Below, one piece after another: positions 1 through 11,027 of a stretch of 64,000 nt of DNA (position 1 is its first letter; every line of letters starts with the position of its first letter). The position numbers and the translations under genes were made by a program. Below the pieces are notes generated by a model that worked only from the letters and a program-made list of their open reading frames with translations, searched no databases and was not told the DNA's origin. The DNA is from Rhizomys pruinosus (taxonomy: Eukaryota; Chordata; Mammalia; Rodentia; Spalacidae): assembly GCA_009823505.1 (NCBI GenBank), contig VZQC01006365.1, positions 453,609 through 517,608 on the forward strand, given 5' to 3'.

Positions 1-162
1 AAAAAAAAAAAAAACAGAGAAAGATGCAAGACAGTTATGGCAGAATACATGATCTGGGATGGGGGGGAAGGGAAAGGGAAAAATGCCTGATCTGAATTGG
101 AAAATGATGTATGAAATGCACAAAGCATCAATAAAAAAAAATAAAAAAAAAGAAAGAAATGA
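1..162 (+). mobile_element. L1 LINE 3' end (3' UTR and A-rich tail), cut by window edge
   Basis: This is the terminal part of a rodent L1 3' UTR. It has the phrase acagttatggcagaat, a G-rich run, then caaagcatcaataaa and an A-rich tail. The same block recurs at 1745-1850, 20160-20305 and 23170-23330, which identifies it as a family-specific L1 3' end. The body lies outside the window. A B2/B3 SINE follows directly after the tail. Confidence 0.8.
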
Positions 163-405
163 GGAGCTGGAGAGATAGCCTAGCGGTTAAGAGCACTGAC
201 TGCTCTTGCAGAGGACCCGGGTTTGATCCCCAGCACCCACATGGTGGCTAAGAATCGTCTGTAACTCCAGTTCCAGGAGAATTCCAGTTCCAGGGGAATC
301 TGAGACCCTCTTCTGACCTCTGCAGCATTGCACGACACGGGTGCACAAACCTACATGCAGACAGTACATTCATACACATGCAAAAATAAAAAAAATAAAA
401 AAGGA
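163..405 (+). mobile_element. B2/B3-type SINE, sense
   Basis: A tRNA-derived SINE. It begins with a tRNA-like head (gctggagagatagcc, A-box-like tagcggttaagagc, B-box-like gggtttgatcccc), continues through the body (tccagttccagg, ctcttctgacctctgcag) and ends in an A-rich tail with AATAAA-like motifs. The phrase ttccaggagaattccag shows a short internal duplication in the body, also seen in other young copies here (17.7 kb, 62.0 kb). The head carries an internal RNA polymerase III promoter in this family. Short open frames across it are not genes. Confidence 0.9.
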
Positions 406-589
406 AATAAATGATTATATTTCACTGACTCACAGAAAATCAGAGAGTCAATGTAGGCAATAAGAGCTACTATTGTGGTAAGAGCATCATTCCCAGAACA
501 AAGAAAAGGCAATGTGACAGCATACATAATATCCATATGTATGCATACATGACCCTCTCACAACTCTGTGTTATTAAACATCCAGTATG

Positions 590-795
590 AATGTATCTTA
601 CCTTTTGGATGTGTGTCGCCATGCAGTTTGCAAGTACTTTATTGAAACTCTTTCTGTCTATGTTCATTCAGGACATTGACCTATTGTTTTCTTTGTTTTT
701 GTGTCTTTATCTGGTTGGTATTATGGTGTTACTAGGTTCATAGAAAGAATCTGGGAGTTCTTTCTCTGTTTCTATCTTTTTGAACAAGTTAAGAG
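590..795 (-). mobile_element. L1 ORF2 fragment, inverted 5' segment of the following L1
   Basis: On the minus strand this matches the reverse-transcriptase part of L1 ORF2. It parallels 25970-26170 (for example the reverse complement of tctatgttcattcaggacat, and the loop ending in a reverse complement of ttcatagaaagaatctggga). It abuts a plus-strand L1 3' segment at about 795. This head-to-head order is the usual product of 5' inversion (twin priming) during L1 insertion. Confidence 0.65.
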
Positions 796-1852
796 GTAAT
801 GATTGTAACCCACAGAGTGGGAGGAAATCTTCACCAGTGATTCATCTGACAGAGCATTAATGTCAAGAGTATATAGACTACTCAAAAAACAAAAGAAGAA
901 AACAAATGACCTACTCAAAAGATGGATTAAAGAGCTGAAGAAAGACTTCACCAGTGAAGAATTAAAGATGGCTGAGAAACATCTTAAAAAGTGTTCAACA
1001 TAATTAATAATGAAGGAAATGCAAATTAAAACCACTCTCACATATCATCTCACTCTGATACGACTGGCTAAAATAAAGAAACCAAATGCTGGAGAGGTTG
1101 TAGGGAAAGACGAACACACATCCACTGCTGGTGGGAATGTAAACTTGTACAACCATTATGGAAAGCAGTGTGGAGAACCCTTTAAAGACTCAAAATGAGC
1201 TTAACACCTGATCCAGTCATACAACTCCTGTGTATATGCCCACGAGACTCATCCTACCACAAAGATACATGCACATCCATGTTTACTGCAGCTCTCTTCA
1301 CAATAGAGCTGGAACCAACCCAAATGACCCTCAACTGATGACTGAATAACAAAAATGTGGTACATCTACACAAGGAGTACTATTCAGCAGTAAAGAAAGA
1401 TGACCTCATGAAATTTGCAGATAAATGGATGGACCTCGAAGCCATTATGCTAAGTGAATTAACACAGTCCCAGAAAATCAAGCTGCAAATGGTTTCCCTC
1501 ATTTGTGGATGCTAACACCAAATCCCCAGAAGAAAGGCAAGCTGAACAAACATTATTGTTATATTTTTGTTTATCTTAAAGCAACTATGTTGTTATAATA
1601 TAAATCTCTTAACTGGCTCTAGAATTGATCTGACACTTTCAGACTCTGTAATTACTGTATATGGGTGGAAAGTATACATTCATATTTTAGAGTAACATAA
1701 AATTAATGGAGGAAAATGTGAATTCTTAAATGTAAAAAAAAAAAAACTGAGAGAAAGATGCAGGACAGTTATGGCAGAGTGCATGATCTGAGGTGGGGTG
1801 GGGGGAAGGGAAAGGGGAATATGTCTAAAGTGAACTGAGAAATGAAAAAAAA
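796..1852 (+). mobile_element. L1 LINE 3' part: ORF2 C-terminus and 3' UTR
   Basis: Sense L1 covering the C-terminal ORF2 region. Recognisable phrases include the stretch around atgcaaattaaaacc, ccactgctggtgggaatgtaaac, and the region around ggatggacctcgaagccat. These are the plus-strand equivalents of the minus-strand copies at 20.5-20.9 kb and 63.6-64.0 kb. The 3' UTR with its G-rich run (1793-1820) and an A-rich end follow. Several stops and frameshifts make it a dead copy. It is preceded by an inverted L1 segment. Confidence 0.8.
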
Positions 1853-1854
1853 GA

Positions 1855-2038
1855 AGTATTGATTGTAGATCTTTCTTGAATATCTGCTAGAATTCTGCTG
1901 TGAATCCATCTGGGTGTGGGCTTTTTATTTATGTGAGATTTTGTATTGCTGTTTCAATTTTCTTACTTGTTATGGGTCTGTTTAAGCTGTTGACATCTTG
2001 ATTTAGCTTTGGTGGTTTCCTTAATCACTCATGACTCA
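1855..2038 (-). mobile_element. L1 ORF2 RT fragment, antisense
   Basis: The reverse complement matches the L1 ORF2 region N-terminal to the RT core. It parallels 26190-26300, including the phrase catctgggtgtgggc and gggtctgtttaagctg. It is a short truncated fragment wedged between two L1 3' ends. Confidence 0.65.
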
Positions 2039-2525
2039 GGCACCATTTCAGAAGACATATGGTTGGGGGAAGATTTTAATAGCCAGGGTTGGTGCATGAA
2101 AATAAGGAAATTGAATCTTCCAGGCCTCTGGGAACTTGCTTATATGAACTGGTAACAATACTGACAGCATGTACAAGACCAATGCTGACTCAATGAGACA
2201 AAAACCCAGCATAGAACTGGGAAATAGGCAGCAGGACCCAACTTTAGTTGAGGAACTGTTGGCAGCTGGTTACTTTTGGATGTGTGAGACTAGATTTTTA
2301 GCTAAGGGACTGACTCAAGATAGGCTGACTAGACTCCAGCGGATGGATTTTAAGAGAGGGCCATCTGGGTACAATGGCTTGATCAGGTAGGTTAACATTT
2401 ATGACAGAATACATGAAATCTGGCATAGGAGAAAGAGGGTGAATGGATGGGGTTAGCTCTTAATTTGATTAAGATCTATTATATGAAATGCATGAAAACT
2501 CAATAAAAATATACATAAAAATGTA
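2039..2525 (+). mobile_element. Older L1 3' UTR
   Basis: Sense sequence resembling the 3' UTR of an older rodent L1 subfamily. It contains gcagcaggacccaac, gaggaactgttggcagctg, and an end with tatgaaatgcatgaaaactcaataaaaat. The terminal part is matched in antisense at 3305-3400. A 73-codon open frame inside (2169-2390) looks like chance: it has no recognisable domain and lies in the UTR-like part. Confidence 0.55.
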
Positions 2526-3304
2526 TCTTACCAAGAACATAGACCAAAAGACTAATATGTAAAGGGTTTAATGAAGGCTATATACAACAATGCCTGGTCA
2601 TGCTTGGCTCTCCTCAGGATGTTAATCTGCTGAATCAGTGCAGTGTATGAGTAAATGCTGCATCTTGGCTGATAGTCTTGGTGTCCTGTCTCTTTTTCCT
2701 AGTTTTAGCAGACACTAACCAATAAAGACATTACAGTATTTCAGTTATATATTTTTCAATACCCTTGAATAATTTTCCATATACCTTTTATAAATATTTT
2801 TCACATTTTTATTTATGATTTATCTTTAGATTTTGATGTGCTTATTGAATTTGTAATTATTTGTTTACAATATCTAGTGCTATAGTGAATGTAATTATTT
2901 GTTAACAATATGTAGTGCTACCGTGAATGTTTTTGTTTAGCTTTTACTTAGTAATCATGATAAAGTTGAATAAACTAATTCTGAATTTAAGACCATATAA
3001 AGGATTTTGTAATCTATGAATTATGGCCTGTGCATGCCGTTTTTTTTTCCAGTCTATGTCTTTGTTTTATTAATCTTCCTGGAATTATGCTTTTATTAAG
3101 GGCTCCAGTGAATGTTGAACCAAATTAATAATAGGCAAGATTGTTTCTTTCTTAATATTGGAGCACAAATTTACAATTTGTTACTATATTCCTTTTGGTT
3201 TTTATCAAAACCCTTTTTTCTGAAATAATTTTATCAAAAGTGTATGGTAAGTTTTATTCACTGGCATTTGTGTATAAATTAATCATTAGAGTGTACTTTT
3301 AAAA
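2526..3304. other. AT-rich interval with no recognised gene
   Basis: No SINE, LTR or coding signal recognised. The only structure seen is a 38-bp tandem duplication at 2853-2928. Confidence 0.5.
2853..2928. repeat. Two-copy 38-bp tandem duplication
   Basis: Two adjacent 38-base units start with gtaattattt and end with gtgaat. They differ at a handful of positions (for example ctatag versus ctaccg), so the duplication is not recent. Confidence 0.75.
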
Positions 3305-3400
3305 GATTTTTATTCAGTTTTGTGCATTTCATATAATAAATCTTAATGAAATTTAGACTTTTTCCCTCATTTACACCATCCATACATCCCAGATTGTATT
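3305..3400 (-). mobile_element. L1 3' UTR terminal fragment, antisense
   Basis: The reverse complement of this stretch matches the end of the L1 3' UTR at about 2440-2525 (tgcatttcatataataaatcttaat here). It is only about 95 bp and strongly 5'-truncated. Confidence 0.6.
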
Positions 3401-4079
3401 TTTTTGTCTGTTCTTTGGCTTTGAAATAACAAAGCACAAAGTAATGTTTACATTAGACTTGAGTTGTTCATTTGTATTACATCTGTGATTCTGAGCTAGA
3501 TGCACAGAGGAATGCCACATTGTGATGGTAGATTCAGGAGTCCTTTATTACTAGTCAGTGGTTAGAGAGAGGGCTAATATCCAAAAGAATTCTTGACCTC
3601 AAGGAGAAGCAGGGCAAGGTTTCTAAAACTTATACCCACAATTACATCATGCCAGAAGCAAAGCCAATAACCTTAGTTACAACAAATCACCATAATTATA
3701 CCAGACCAGGGGCAGGACCATTAACAGAGAAGTTTTCAGTTAAAAAGTTTTGATAAGAAAAATAAAAATTTATCCAAATTGTAGAAATAATGGGCTCCAT
3801 AAAATTGCAAGTATAGCTGGGAGGGAGAACATGATATCTGGACATGCTAAATGGCTACTTGTAAATTTCCCAGTATTGTAGAAATGATGTACTTGAAACT
3901 ACCCTCTACAGACCTTCCGCCTAGCTGACTGCAGTGACAATGGTTTGGCAAAAACATAGGATGAAGTAAGTCAGCTAGAACAAAATGGAGTTAGTTTTGT
4001 CATTTCATGTCAATGCATCTTACATTAAATTTAATGAGTAGATTTTTTTCTTAGTATGTCTTTACAAAATATATAGTTT
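3401..4079. other. No gene recognised
   Basis: Intergenic or intronic-looking sequence without recognised repeats or open frames of note. Confidence 0.4.
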
Positions 4080-4222
4080 TTGACACAGGGTCTCCCTTTG
4101 GCCTTAGATAGCTTAGAACTCACTATATAGACTAGACTGGCCTCCAATATCACAGAGATCTGCCTGCCTTTGCCTTCTTTGTGCTCAGATTAAAGATGTG
4201 TACCACCACACCTGGCTTATAA
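4080..4222 (-). mobile_element. B1 SINE, antisense, diverged
   Basis: A 7SL-derived B1 in reverse orientation. It runs from a gacacagggtctccc start through gatctgcctgcctttg to ccaccacacctggct. It is an old copy with many substitutions. Confidence 0.8.
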
Positions 4223-4491
4223 AAGATAATTTTAAAGATTTCCTGTCATATATCTTTGTTTTGTTCTTTGTTTGGTGAAAAGTTCATGTGGGTCTTATTA
4301 TTAACATTTGTGGGAATAGTAATGTCATTTTAATTTTCCTGAAAATTTTGCTCACATTTCGTGTTACTTCTTTCTGTATGAATCACATAGAAATGTCTAC
4401 AATTTTAGGTACCAAGATATGAAATTCAAGAAAATTATAGGATCGTTTCTCATTTGAAATGAATAATTTTGTAAATGTATGGCAATTTAAG

Positions 4492-4830
4492 TGTGTGATG
4501 GTTTATGTGGAATGTCAATTTGAATGTCAATCTGAAATCCCCTAGGGAAAAAGTCTCTAGGCAGACTAATGAGAGTTTATTTAGATTAGGTTAGTTTCTG
4601 GGCATGCTTTTACAGGATTATCACGATTAGATTAATTAAGGTGGGAAGACCCACATTAAAGCAACCTGCCTTAAAGCAGGGCTGTACCAGTTCCTGGGTT
4701 TTGGTCCTGGAGTGTATAAAGAAAAATATTCTAGCTAAGCACTCATCACATTCTTCTTCCTGGTTGATGATTGTTATATCCTCAAAATCTGAGTCAAAAT
4801 AAAACCTTCCTTTCCTTAATTCTTTTTTAT
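4492..4830 (+). mobile_element. Possible MaLR-type (ERVL) LTR
   Basis: It begins tgtgatggttta and contains the phrases gtgggaagaccca and ggagtgtataaag. It ends with a gagtcaaaataaaacc polyadenylation-like stretch followed by a B3 SINE. This architecture fits rodent ORR1/MT-class LTRs. I cannot assign a subfamily by eye. A weaker related fragment lies at 13780-14030. Confidence 0.45.
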
Positions 4831-5047
4831 GTCTTTATTTTTATTTTGTGTGTAGGACTGTTTTATCTTACATGTATGTAAGTGCCCTATGTTCATGAAA
4901 AGCCTGGGGAGGACAAAAAACAGCATCAGATGCCCTGGAATTGGAGTTACAGATGGTTATTAGCTACCATGTGGGTGCTGGAATCCAAAGGCTGATCCTT
5001 TGGAAAAGCATCTAGTGCTTTTAACTGCTGAGCTGCTCTCTGTCCCA
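4831..5047 (-). mobile_element. B3-type SINE, antisense, old
   Basis: Reverse-oriented B2/B3 SINE with the anchors ccctggaattggagttacagatgg, accatgtgggtgctgg and aactgctgagctgctctc. It is diverged and has lost much of the B box. Confidence 0.75.
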
Positions 5048-5335
5048 TTTGTTCCTGTGGTGGGCCATGTAGAAAGCAAGCACAGGAAAGCACAGCACAC
5101 AGACTCATGATAAGGCATGGATCCTAATACAGAGAGAACTTTATTCAAAATGGACTGATTAAATAGGCAGTGTGACCTCACCTCCCAGGGTCCAATCCCA
5201 GACCTTTGCTTCATCACATCCCAATTTGTGGGCATAGCCTGGCATGTCTCATAACTCTCGCTTGTGCTTCTGGAGGCACTTGTAAGAATGCTAGCCCATG
5301 CATACCTAAACCCAGATTGTATTCACACACCTCTC
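5048..5335 (-). mobile_element. LTR-like element, antisense, member of a four-copy family in this window
   Basis: About 285 bp that is clearly homologous to 16870-17145 and more weakly to 38679-38995 and 53290-53605. On the minus strand it carries an AATAAAG polyadenylation-like signal (reverse complement of ctttattcaaaat) followed by a short U5-like end that starts at gtgggccatgtag on the plus strand. Short TG...CA ends and the absence of coding sequence fit a solo LTR, perhaps ERVK-like. The subfamily is not determinable by eye. Confidence 0.55.
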
Positions 5336-6141
5336 ACCTTTTTTGTATTAGCTTCCACAAGCTCAGATAGTATTATAGAAATAGTGGTCAACCAACTTTG
5401 TCTGCCCCAAATGGCCATGACTGCTCTGTAAAAATGCTAAGACTAATTTATGCCCAAATAAAAATGTGATATAGAGAAACCCAACCAGTAAATATAAGCA
5501 ACATTTACACAAACTCAATTAGCAGACATTTGTGTCCAGTTTCACACAGGGAATTTGGTTGTACCCCAAGATCTCAAATCTGGCTGGAAAGGGCTGTACA
5601 TGTAATTATGCTGACCAAATGAATTTCAGTCCATATTTACTATGATCTCAGGTTTTACCCCCAACTCCTCATCCCTTACACTCTGATGCATTCCCTCTTC
5701 TGAGACTGGTCCCTAGGCTTTGAGGAAAGGGGCAAGAGGGGGTGAGAAATAAAACAGTCCATTTTTTTCTTTCGAAGTGACACATCAGACTCTCCAGTCT
5801 CTTCAGGCTTTGCTTTCTACAGGTTGGTATCTCATCAAGAGGTCCCTTTTTAATTCTACTAATAAAATCCAAAAAACCCAAATAGCAAGAAGTACAGGCA
5901 CTTAGACATTAATTTTCATGACAAGTTACATTGTAGGCATGGTTGTGAATGTTTAGAATTAACACTATCCTTCACATTAGAGTTTCTTTTCTAGACAAGT
6001 CTTTTGTGAAAAAACACAGTTTATCATAAGCACATTTTAGTAGATAAACCAATGAAAGCTAATTAAATTCTTTTTCATGATTTTTTTCCCTCCCCCCAAG
6101 GAGTGAGCCACAGCCAATTAACTTTTGGGGCACACAAATAT
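5336..6141. other. No gene; includes a diverged L1 3' UTR fragment at ~5670-5870
   Basis: The part around 5690-5870, with tccctaggctttgaggaaaggggc and ttctactaataaa, resembles the younger L1 3' UTR at 34175-34335 in the same orientation (antisense). It is probably an old L1 fragment. The rest is unrecognised. Confidence 0.45.
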
Positions 6142-6628
6142 TGTTAGCATCTGAAAATCCACACCAGACACACTGAAGGATGGAAAACCAAGACTTTATT
6201 TTGGGCAAAAAGTAAACCAGTATGCTGGAGTGGGAGGAAAAAAGCTCCAACCCTGATAACATGGCTCACAGGCCTTTTATATAGGGTCTAGGGGAATTTT
6301 AGTGGGGTTTGAGTAACTTCTAGCCTTATTGGATAATAGCAGATTTATAGCTCATGGTTAGGTCAGCCCACCTGCCCCCACATACCAAAGGTTATCATTA
6401 GACACAATCCTGTGACTGGAATGAGGAAATGTTGAGTCAGCCCTCCTGCCCTCACATATCAACATATCAACAGTTATCTTTAGACAAGTTTAAATTTCAT
6501 TAGCTGTTCTTGAGGCCTTGAGCAACTGGCCTTGAGCAGTTGACCTTTTTCCTGAATTGGGCAGGTTCCAGTAATTGCTTAAAATGGTGGTTATACTCAA
6601 AATGGAGTCAGTGTGAGCCTCTCTTACA
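6142..6628 (-). mobile_element. Solo LTR of an ERV1-like element with 4-bp target duplication
   Basis: On the minus strand the element starts TGTAAGAGAGGCTC and ends ...CAGATGCTAACA, with a TG...CA boundary pair. An AATAAA signal (reverse complement of actttattttgggc, about 6192-6205) lies near the U5 side. The flanking bases are ATAT on both sides (6138-6141 and 6629-6632), a 4-bp target-site duplication typical of ERV1/gammaretroviral integrase. There is no internal sequence, so it is a recombined solo LTR. Confidence 0.65.
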
Positions 6629-6632
6629 ATAT

Positions 6633-7282
6633 CAGGCTGCCACTAACTGCACAAATCTCCAGGCAAGTGAGGTGTAGCTGAGCAATCTTGCTTGAATCAG
6701 GAGACCCTTTTCCTTCAGTGGTCTATATAACTCTCACTGGCATCATGAAGGCCAACTGTCCATTTGGAAGGCAAGGTCTCTAAACATCCTCTTCATGCTA
6801 ACACCATGTCTTCAACAGTAGGCTCTTGCCACCTCTTTTTTTGCACATACTCCAACATTGTAGGCAAATAGTCTTTGTTTGGGCAGGTTATTTGGACCCC
6901 CTGGCCAATAGCTCTTTGTTAAAAGTAGTCCCTAACTGGGTCCATAAGCTTTTATCCATCTATATGTCTCACCTGGCTATAAAGTAAAATGTAGAAGTAG
7001 GGTAATTATTCAAAGGGACAAGCACAAATGTCCATATCATCATACCTTTTAGCTGTATAGACAAATTAACTCCCCTATTGGTACTAAAATCCTCCTTCAC
7101 TAAGATTTTTTATTTAACCATTAAACTTTTAAAGATTTTATAATGATTTCTGGGCCTAGTACCCCTCTTTACTGAATTTATTTTTTTATCTTTGTTCTTT
7201 CACGTGTGTGGGGGAAATTATCTAAAAGGTTTCACCTCCATAAAACACTTAGATGCTAGTATTAGGTATTAAACATAAAACA
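6633..7282. other. No gene recognised
   Basis: Unassigned sequence between a solo LTR and a B3 fragment. No supported open frame. Confidence 0.4.
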
Positions 7283-7387
7283 GCAGAGGTCAGAAGAGGG
7301 CGTCGGATTCCCCTGGAATTGGAGTTAAAGATGGTTCTTAACTGCCATGTGGGTGCTGGGGACCACTAGGACATCTCTCCAGCCCCA
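7283..7387 (-). mobile_element. B3-type SINE fragment, antisense
   Basis: Contains cagaggtcagaagaggg, ccctggaattggagttaaagatgg and gccatgtgggtgctgggga, then jumps to ctaggacatctctccagcccc. Most of the B-box region is deleted. Confidence 0.8.
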
Positions 7388-8466
7388 TCTCTTTTTCTTT
7401 TTTAATGTCTAGATGGGCCAATCTTTCTGCTGGTGGTGTCTGGTCCATTTCTATAGTTTCAGCGACAAACGCTTTTCACAGGCACCCAAGTTGGTGTTGT
7501 CTCTATCTGTGGGACCATACAATAAACCCCCTTCTCATGTTACTCTCCCCCTTTTTGTACTAGCACCATGCATAAGATAGTCTCTCTTGTTTTTGGACTT
7601 TTACATTTTGATCTATAATTTTTTTAAAGGCAGTTGTATTGCATACCCATACACAGGAACCAAGTTCTAAAGGTCCTCTAAGTCCATTTAAACTGTTTCT
7701 TATTGGGCTATATCCTGTTGATTCAAGGAGACAAAACCCAGTCTTTTTGAGCCAAATCATCTTGTAGGCAAAAAATTGTCACAGGTAATATTATACAATA
7801 CAAAAAAATAGAAAACACTTGCATAAATTAGTCCCAAACTTGTCAATGGAAATCTACTACAAATTAGGAGTAAAACAAATATTAATAACAATTTGTAGCC
7901 CAAATTAACTTAAGTGTGTTACCATTTTTATATTGAAAATATTTAACTAATTTTATTTAATATAGGCATTTTAATTTAACTAAACCATTAAATAGCATAT
8001 AATACATAGACAAAGCTTGGGCAAAAACCGAACCCCTGTTAAATAAACCTTGACTAGAAATACATTTTTGTTTTTTAAACTAATTAATTGAGCTATTACC
8101 TTAGAGAATCAATCAAAGCTTATTTATATAATTTTATCCTTTACCTATTATAACAAACCCCTCTAGACATTTATTACTTGTATTGATTGTTTTATATTTC
8201 TATATACATCTTTACTAAAGTACCTCTATGTATGAACATGGAAAAGTTATTTGAAACACATTATCTTAAACTACAAACTTTACAACGCAGCTTTTAAATG
8301 ACCAATTTTCTTTAAACATTTGGATATGCTTTATTTAGGCTTCACATAAAACTATGTTTTAAAGATGTTTTACCTAGTGGGTAAGTGTTGTACAGATAAA
8401 ATTAATTTGAATATGTTTTATAATTGTATTTGGAATAGAAGTAATTATTTTTTTAAAGTAACATTC
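7388..8466. other. AT-rich interval with no gene
   Basis: No recognised repeat or gene. Very AT-rich from about 7790 to 8330. Confidence 0.4.
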
Positions 8467-8693
8467 TTTTTTTTAAATTTTATTTATTCTTGTATTTGTA
8501 TGAATGTACTGTCTGCATGTAGGTTTGTGCACCCGTGTCATGCAAATGCCACGGAGGTCAGAAGAGGGTGTCGGATTTCCCTGGAACTGGAGTCAAAGAT
8601 GATTCTCAGCTGCCATGTGGGTGCTGGGGATCGAACCCGGGTCCTCTGCAAGAGCAACCGGTGCTCTTAACCACTAGGCCATCTCTCCAGCCC
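8467..8693 (-). mobile_element. B2/B3-type SINE, antisense, near full length
   Basis: A complete reverse-oriented copy. It has a T-rich start (the A tail), tgtactgtctgcatgtagg, a well-preserved B-box region (gatcgaacccgggtcctc) and ccatctctccagcccc at the head. It is flanked by agtaac on both sides as an imperfect target duplication. The 101-codon frame across it is translated SINE. Confidence 0.9.
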
Positions 8694-9962
8694 CAGTAAC
8701 TTATTCTTAAAGACTAAAAACTCTATAACAGTTTAACATGGCAAGAAACTGTTTGAATCTTTGTCTCAGCTGTTGAAGGAGCCTAACCAGTAAGTGACAG
8801 CATATACCTAGTAAAACATCCAATTGTTATTACAAATTTGTAATTTTTTAAATTACCCTTAATAAAGACAAATAAATTATAGACAAAAAAAATAACCTGT
8901 GTTAAAATTAATTTATGTGTTAGCTGTTTATATTAACAGACCTGAGTCTGGGGTAGAAGGGTCAGTCCCAACTCAGAGTGAACCTTAAATGAATTTAAAC
9001 AGTATGTAAATATATACTAAAATTTTATATAAAACCAATTAAAATTGTTAATACCGAAAGATATAAAACAAATAATTTTTATGAGTTGAATCTATTTATC
9101 CTTGTTTACAGTTGCCTCCTTAATAGACAGAAACCTATAAAGCACACACATGGCCTGTGGGGAAGAAATCACATTATTTGGTACTTAAAGAGAAACATAA
9201 AATGCTTTTTAGAAAACTTTTCAGTTAGATAGAGCCAAGATTTTAATTTATGTTGACAATGAGAATTTTTACTAATAGTTAGGAAGAAATAATTTAATAA
9301 ATTAATAAATTGGAGTCAGTGCTTTTTGTCAGACTTGGCTGGCCTGGAAACTCCCATAGAAATCCACCTGTCTCTGCCTCCAGAGTGCTGAAATTAAAAG
9401 ACTATGTTTCTTTAAGTAAATTCTAAAAAGCAGTTCAAAGTAAATTCAAACATGATTTAGGATAATTTGTTACTAAGAACTGGGTAAGTCATGTACTCAG
9501 TTCAGCAGCTGGTGTACACACTGAAGGAAGGCAGGTGGCACCAGAGAATAACCCACCTGTAATCAGGAAGTCTGTGAATAAAGCCTTTATGGTGAAACAC
9601 ATTTGAAAGTCCAAAATGAATTTTAATGCATAGGACATTTTAATTAATCCATTAATTAATTAAATGAGCATGTACTTTTACTTAAAAGACATTTAGGGTA
9701 CCCAGGATTTGAGCAAAAGTATTACATCTTAATCTGGCATGCAAAGATGGAGTTTCAATCAACAGATATTGTATACAAAATTTAAGAGAAAGCTTTCAAA
9801 TGGCCATAGCTAAATATTATCCAAAATACCTAGCCCAAGAGATGTTAACACCTTAAGGCCTTTTTGTTAGGCACCACTTGATGGGTGCTATTGGTAAGGG
9901 GGTTCTGTTGACCCTCCCTGTTGCTGATGGGGGCTGCTGGTTCATGGCTTTTGGTGGCCTTC
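8694..9962. other. No gene; old B1 fragment at ~9327-9400
   Basis: Mostly AT-rich unassigned sequence. A reverse B1 remnant (ggctggcctggaaactc ... ctgaaattaaaag) sits near 9327-9400. Confidence 0.45.
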
Positions 9963-10080
9963 CAGTAGCCAGAGGCTACTATGAAATTGAAATTGATTAT
10001 TTCATAGTAGCCAGAGGCTACTATGAAATTGATTATTTCAGGCTACTATGAAATTGATTATTTCATAGTAGCCAGAGGCT
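9963..10080. repeat. Short tandem array with internal palindrome
   Basis: Three to four imperfect units are built from tagccagaggcta, ctatgaaattgattattt and their inverse. Bases 10001-10027 form an inverted repeat with 12-base arms (ttcatagtagcc and ggctactatgaa) around a 3-base loop. The array stops about 10 bases before the ERV1 5' target duplication. Confidence 0.8.
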
Positions 10081-10093
10081 GTGGATATGTTAG

Positions 10094-10571
10094 TGAAGGG
10101 ACAGAAGGAGGCCAGCTGATTTTCCATCTTGATAAACAACCCCTCCCTAGCTTGGCTAATAGCAGTCCCTCCCTAGGTTAGTGAATAATAGGTTAACAAA
10201 TAACAGGTTAGCAAAATAACAGGAAATCACAGTTGGTTGCAATTCCAGTAAGGGGCTACCCTGAGAGCCTGGCCCCCAGGGCTCCTGCATACCAACATAC
10301 TAAGTTTTTCCCCATTTCCAGAAATAACCAATCTGTGTAAAGGTCACTTCCAGTGACAAATGAAGAAATGACTCCTTGCTGTTACTGTAACCTGCTCTGC
10401 TCAAAATGTATAAAAATCGAGTACTTGGATTGTTCAGGGTTCTGCCTTTACCCCGCTGTACAGGTGAACCCCAGCACATAGGCAAATTAAACCTCTTGCT
10501 TTTGCATCGAGATTTGTCTCTGTCTCTCACTCGGGGGTCTCCCAAGGGTAAGGCTTGTTTTGGGTCTTACA
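10094..10571 (+). repeat. 5' LTR of the ERV1 element
   Basis: Starts TGAAGGGACAG and ends GGGTCTTACA. It contains a TATA box (tataaaa, about 10410), a CCAAT-like region upstream, and an ATTAAA polyadenylation signal at 10486-10491. It is 478 bp against 312 bp for the 3' LTR. The difference is one block of ~168 bp in U3 (about 10127-10294) that holds two ccctcccta direct repeats and aacaggtta repeats. Confidence 0.85.
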
Positions 10572-10573
10572 TC

Positions 10574-10591
10574 TGGGGCCCTGTCCGGGAT
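10574..10591 (+). promoter_or_regulatory. Primer binding site, proline-tRNA-like
   Basis: The 18 bases tggggccctgtccgggat start two bases after the LTR end, the standard gammaretroviral spacing. They match the tRNA-Pro-complementary site at 15 of 18 positions by eye. The mismatches cluster at positions 6, 8 and 9. A different primer tRNA cannot be excluded. Confidence 0.65.
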
Positions 10592-10650
10592 TGAGACCCC
10601 CTGTGCGGGGACACCTAGACAGACTTCGGAGAACTAAGACTGGGCCCCAG

Positions 10651-10659
10651 CAGGTACTG
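10651..10659 (+). promoter_or_regulatory. Possible leader 5' splice site
   Basis: The sequence cag|gtactg, about 80 bases past the LTR end, fits the position of the retroviral leader splice donor. No transcript evidence. Confidence 0.3.
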
Positions 10660-11027
10660 TGGCTGTGTCTGTCTTTTTTGTCCTGTCTGTCTTGTCTGGC
10701 ATTTATTTCTGTTCTGACTTTCGGTTTTGCTCGAGAGTGATCTGGGAGCTTTTGCCTCCATCTGTGAGGAATCTGGAGGACGCTCCAGTTCTGGGCAGGA
10801 GGGTTGAGAGGACTCTCCTGCTGTCTGGACTTGAGTCAGGATTTTCTCGGCCAAGCCACCTGGGGACCGAGTCTGGGAGGGACCGGTTGGTGTCTGGTAC
10901 CAGAGTGAATAGGCATCTACCTAGTGAATCTTTGTCTTGTATCTTCCGTTCGTGACAGGGACAGTTGATATCTGTGTTAATTGTTTGTGTTCGTTTCTGT
11001 GGACTTGGACTGATGATCTTTTTGGAC

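Noticed and set aside
8365..8670. SINE-derived frames of 60-120 codons with similar translations (also 21907-22244, 23804-24166, 61937-62216)
   Set aside because: The similarity reflects B2/B3 SINE sequence in antisense, not a protein family.
9963..10080. CRISPR-like array
   Set aside because: The units are contiguous and imperfect with no unique spacers, and the context is a mammalian nuclear genome.
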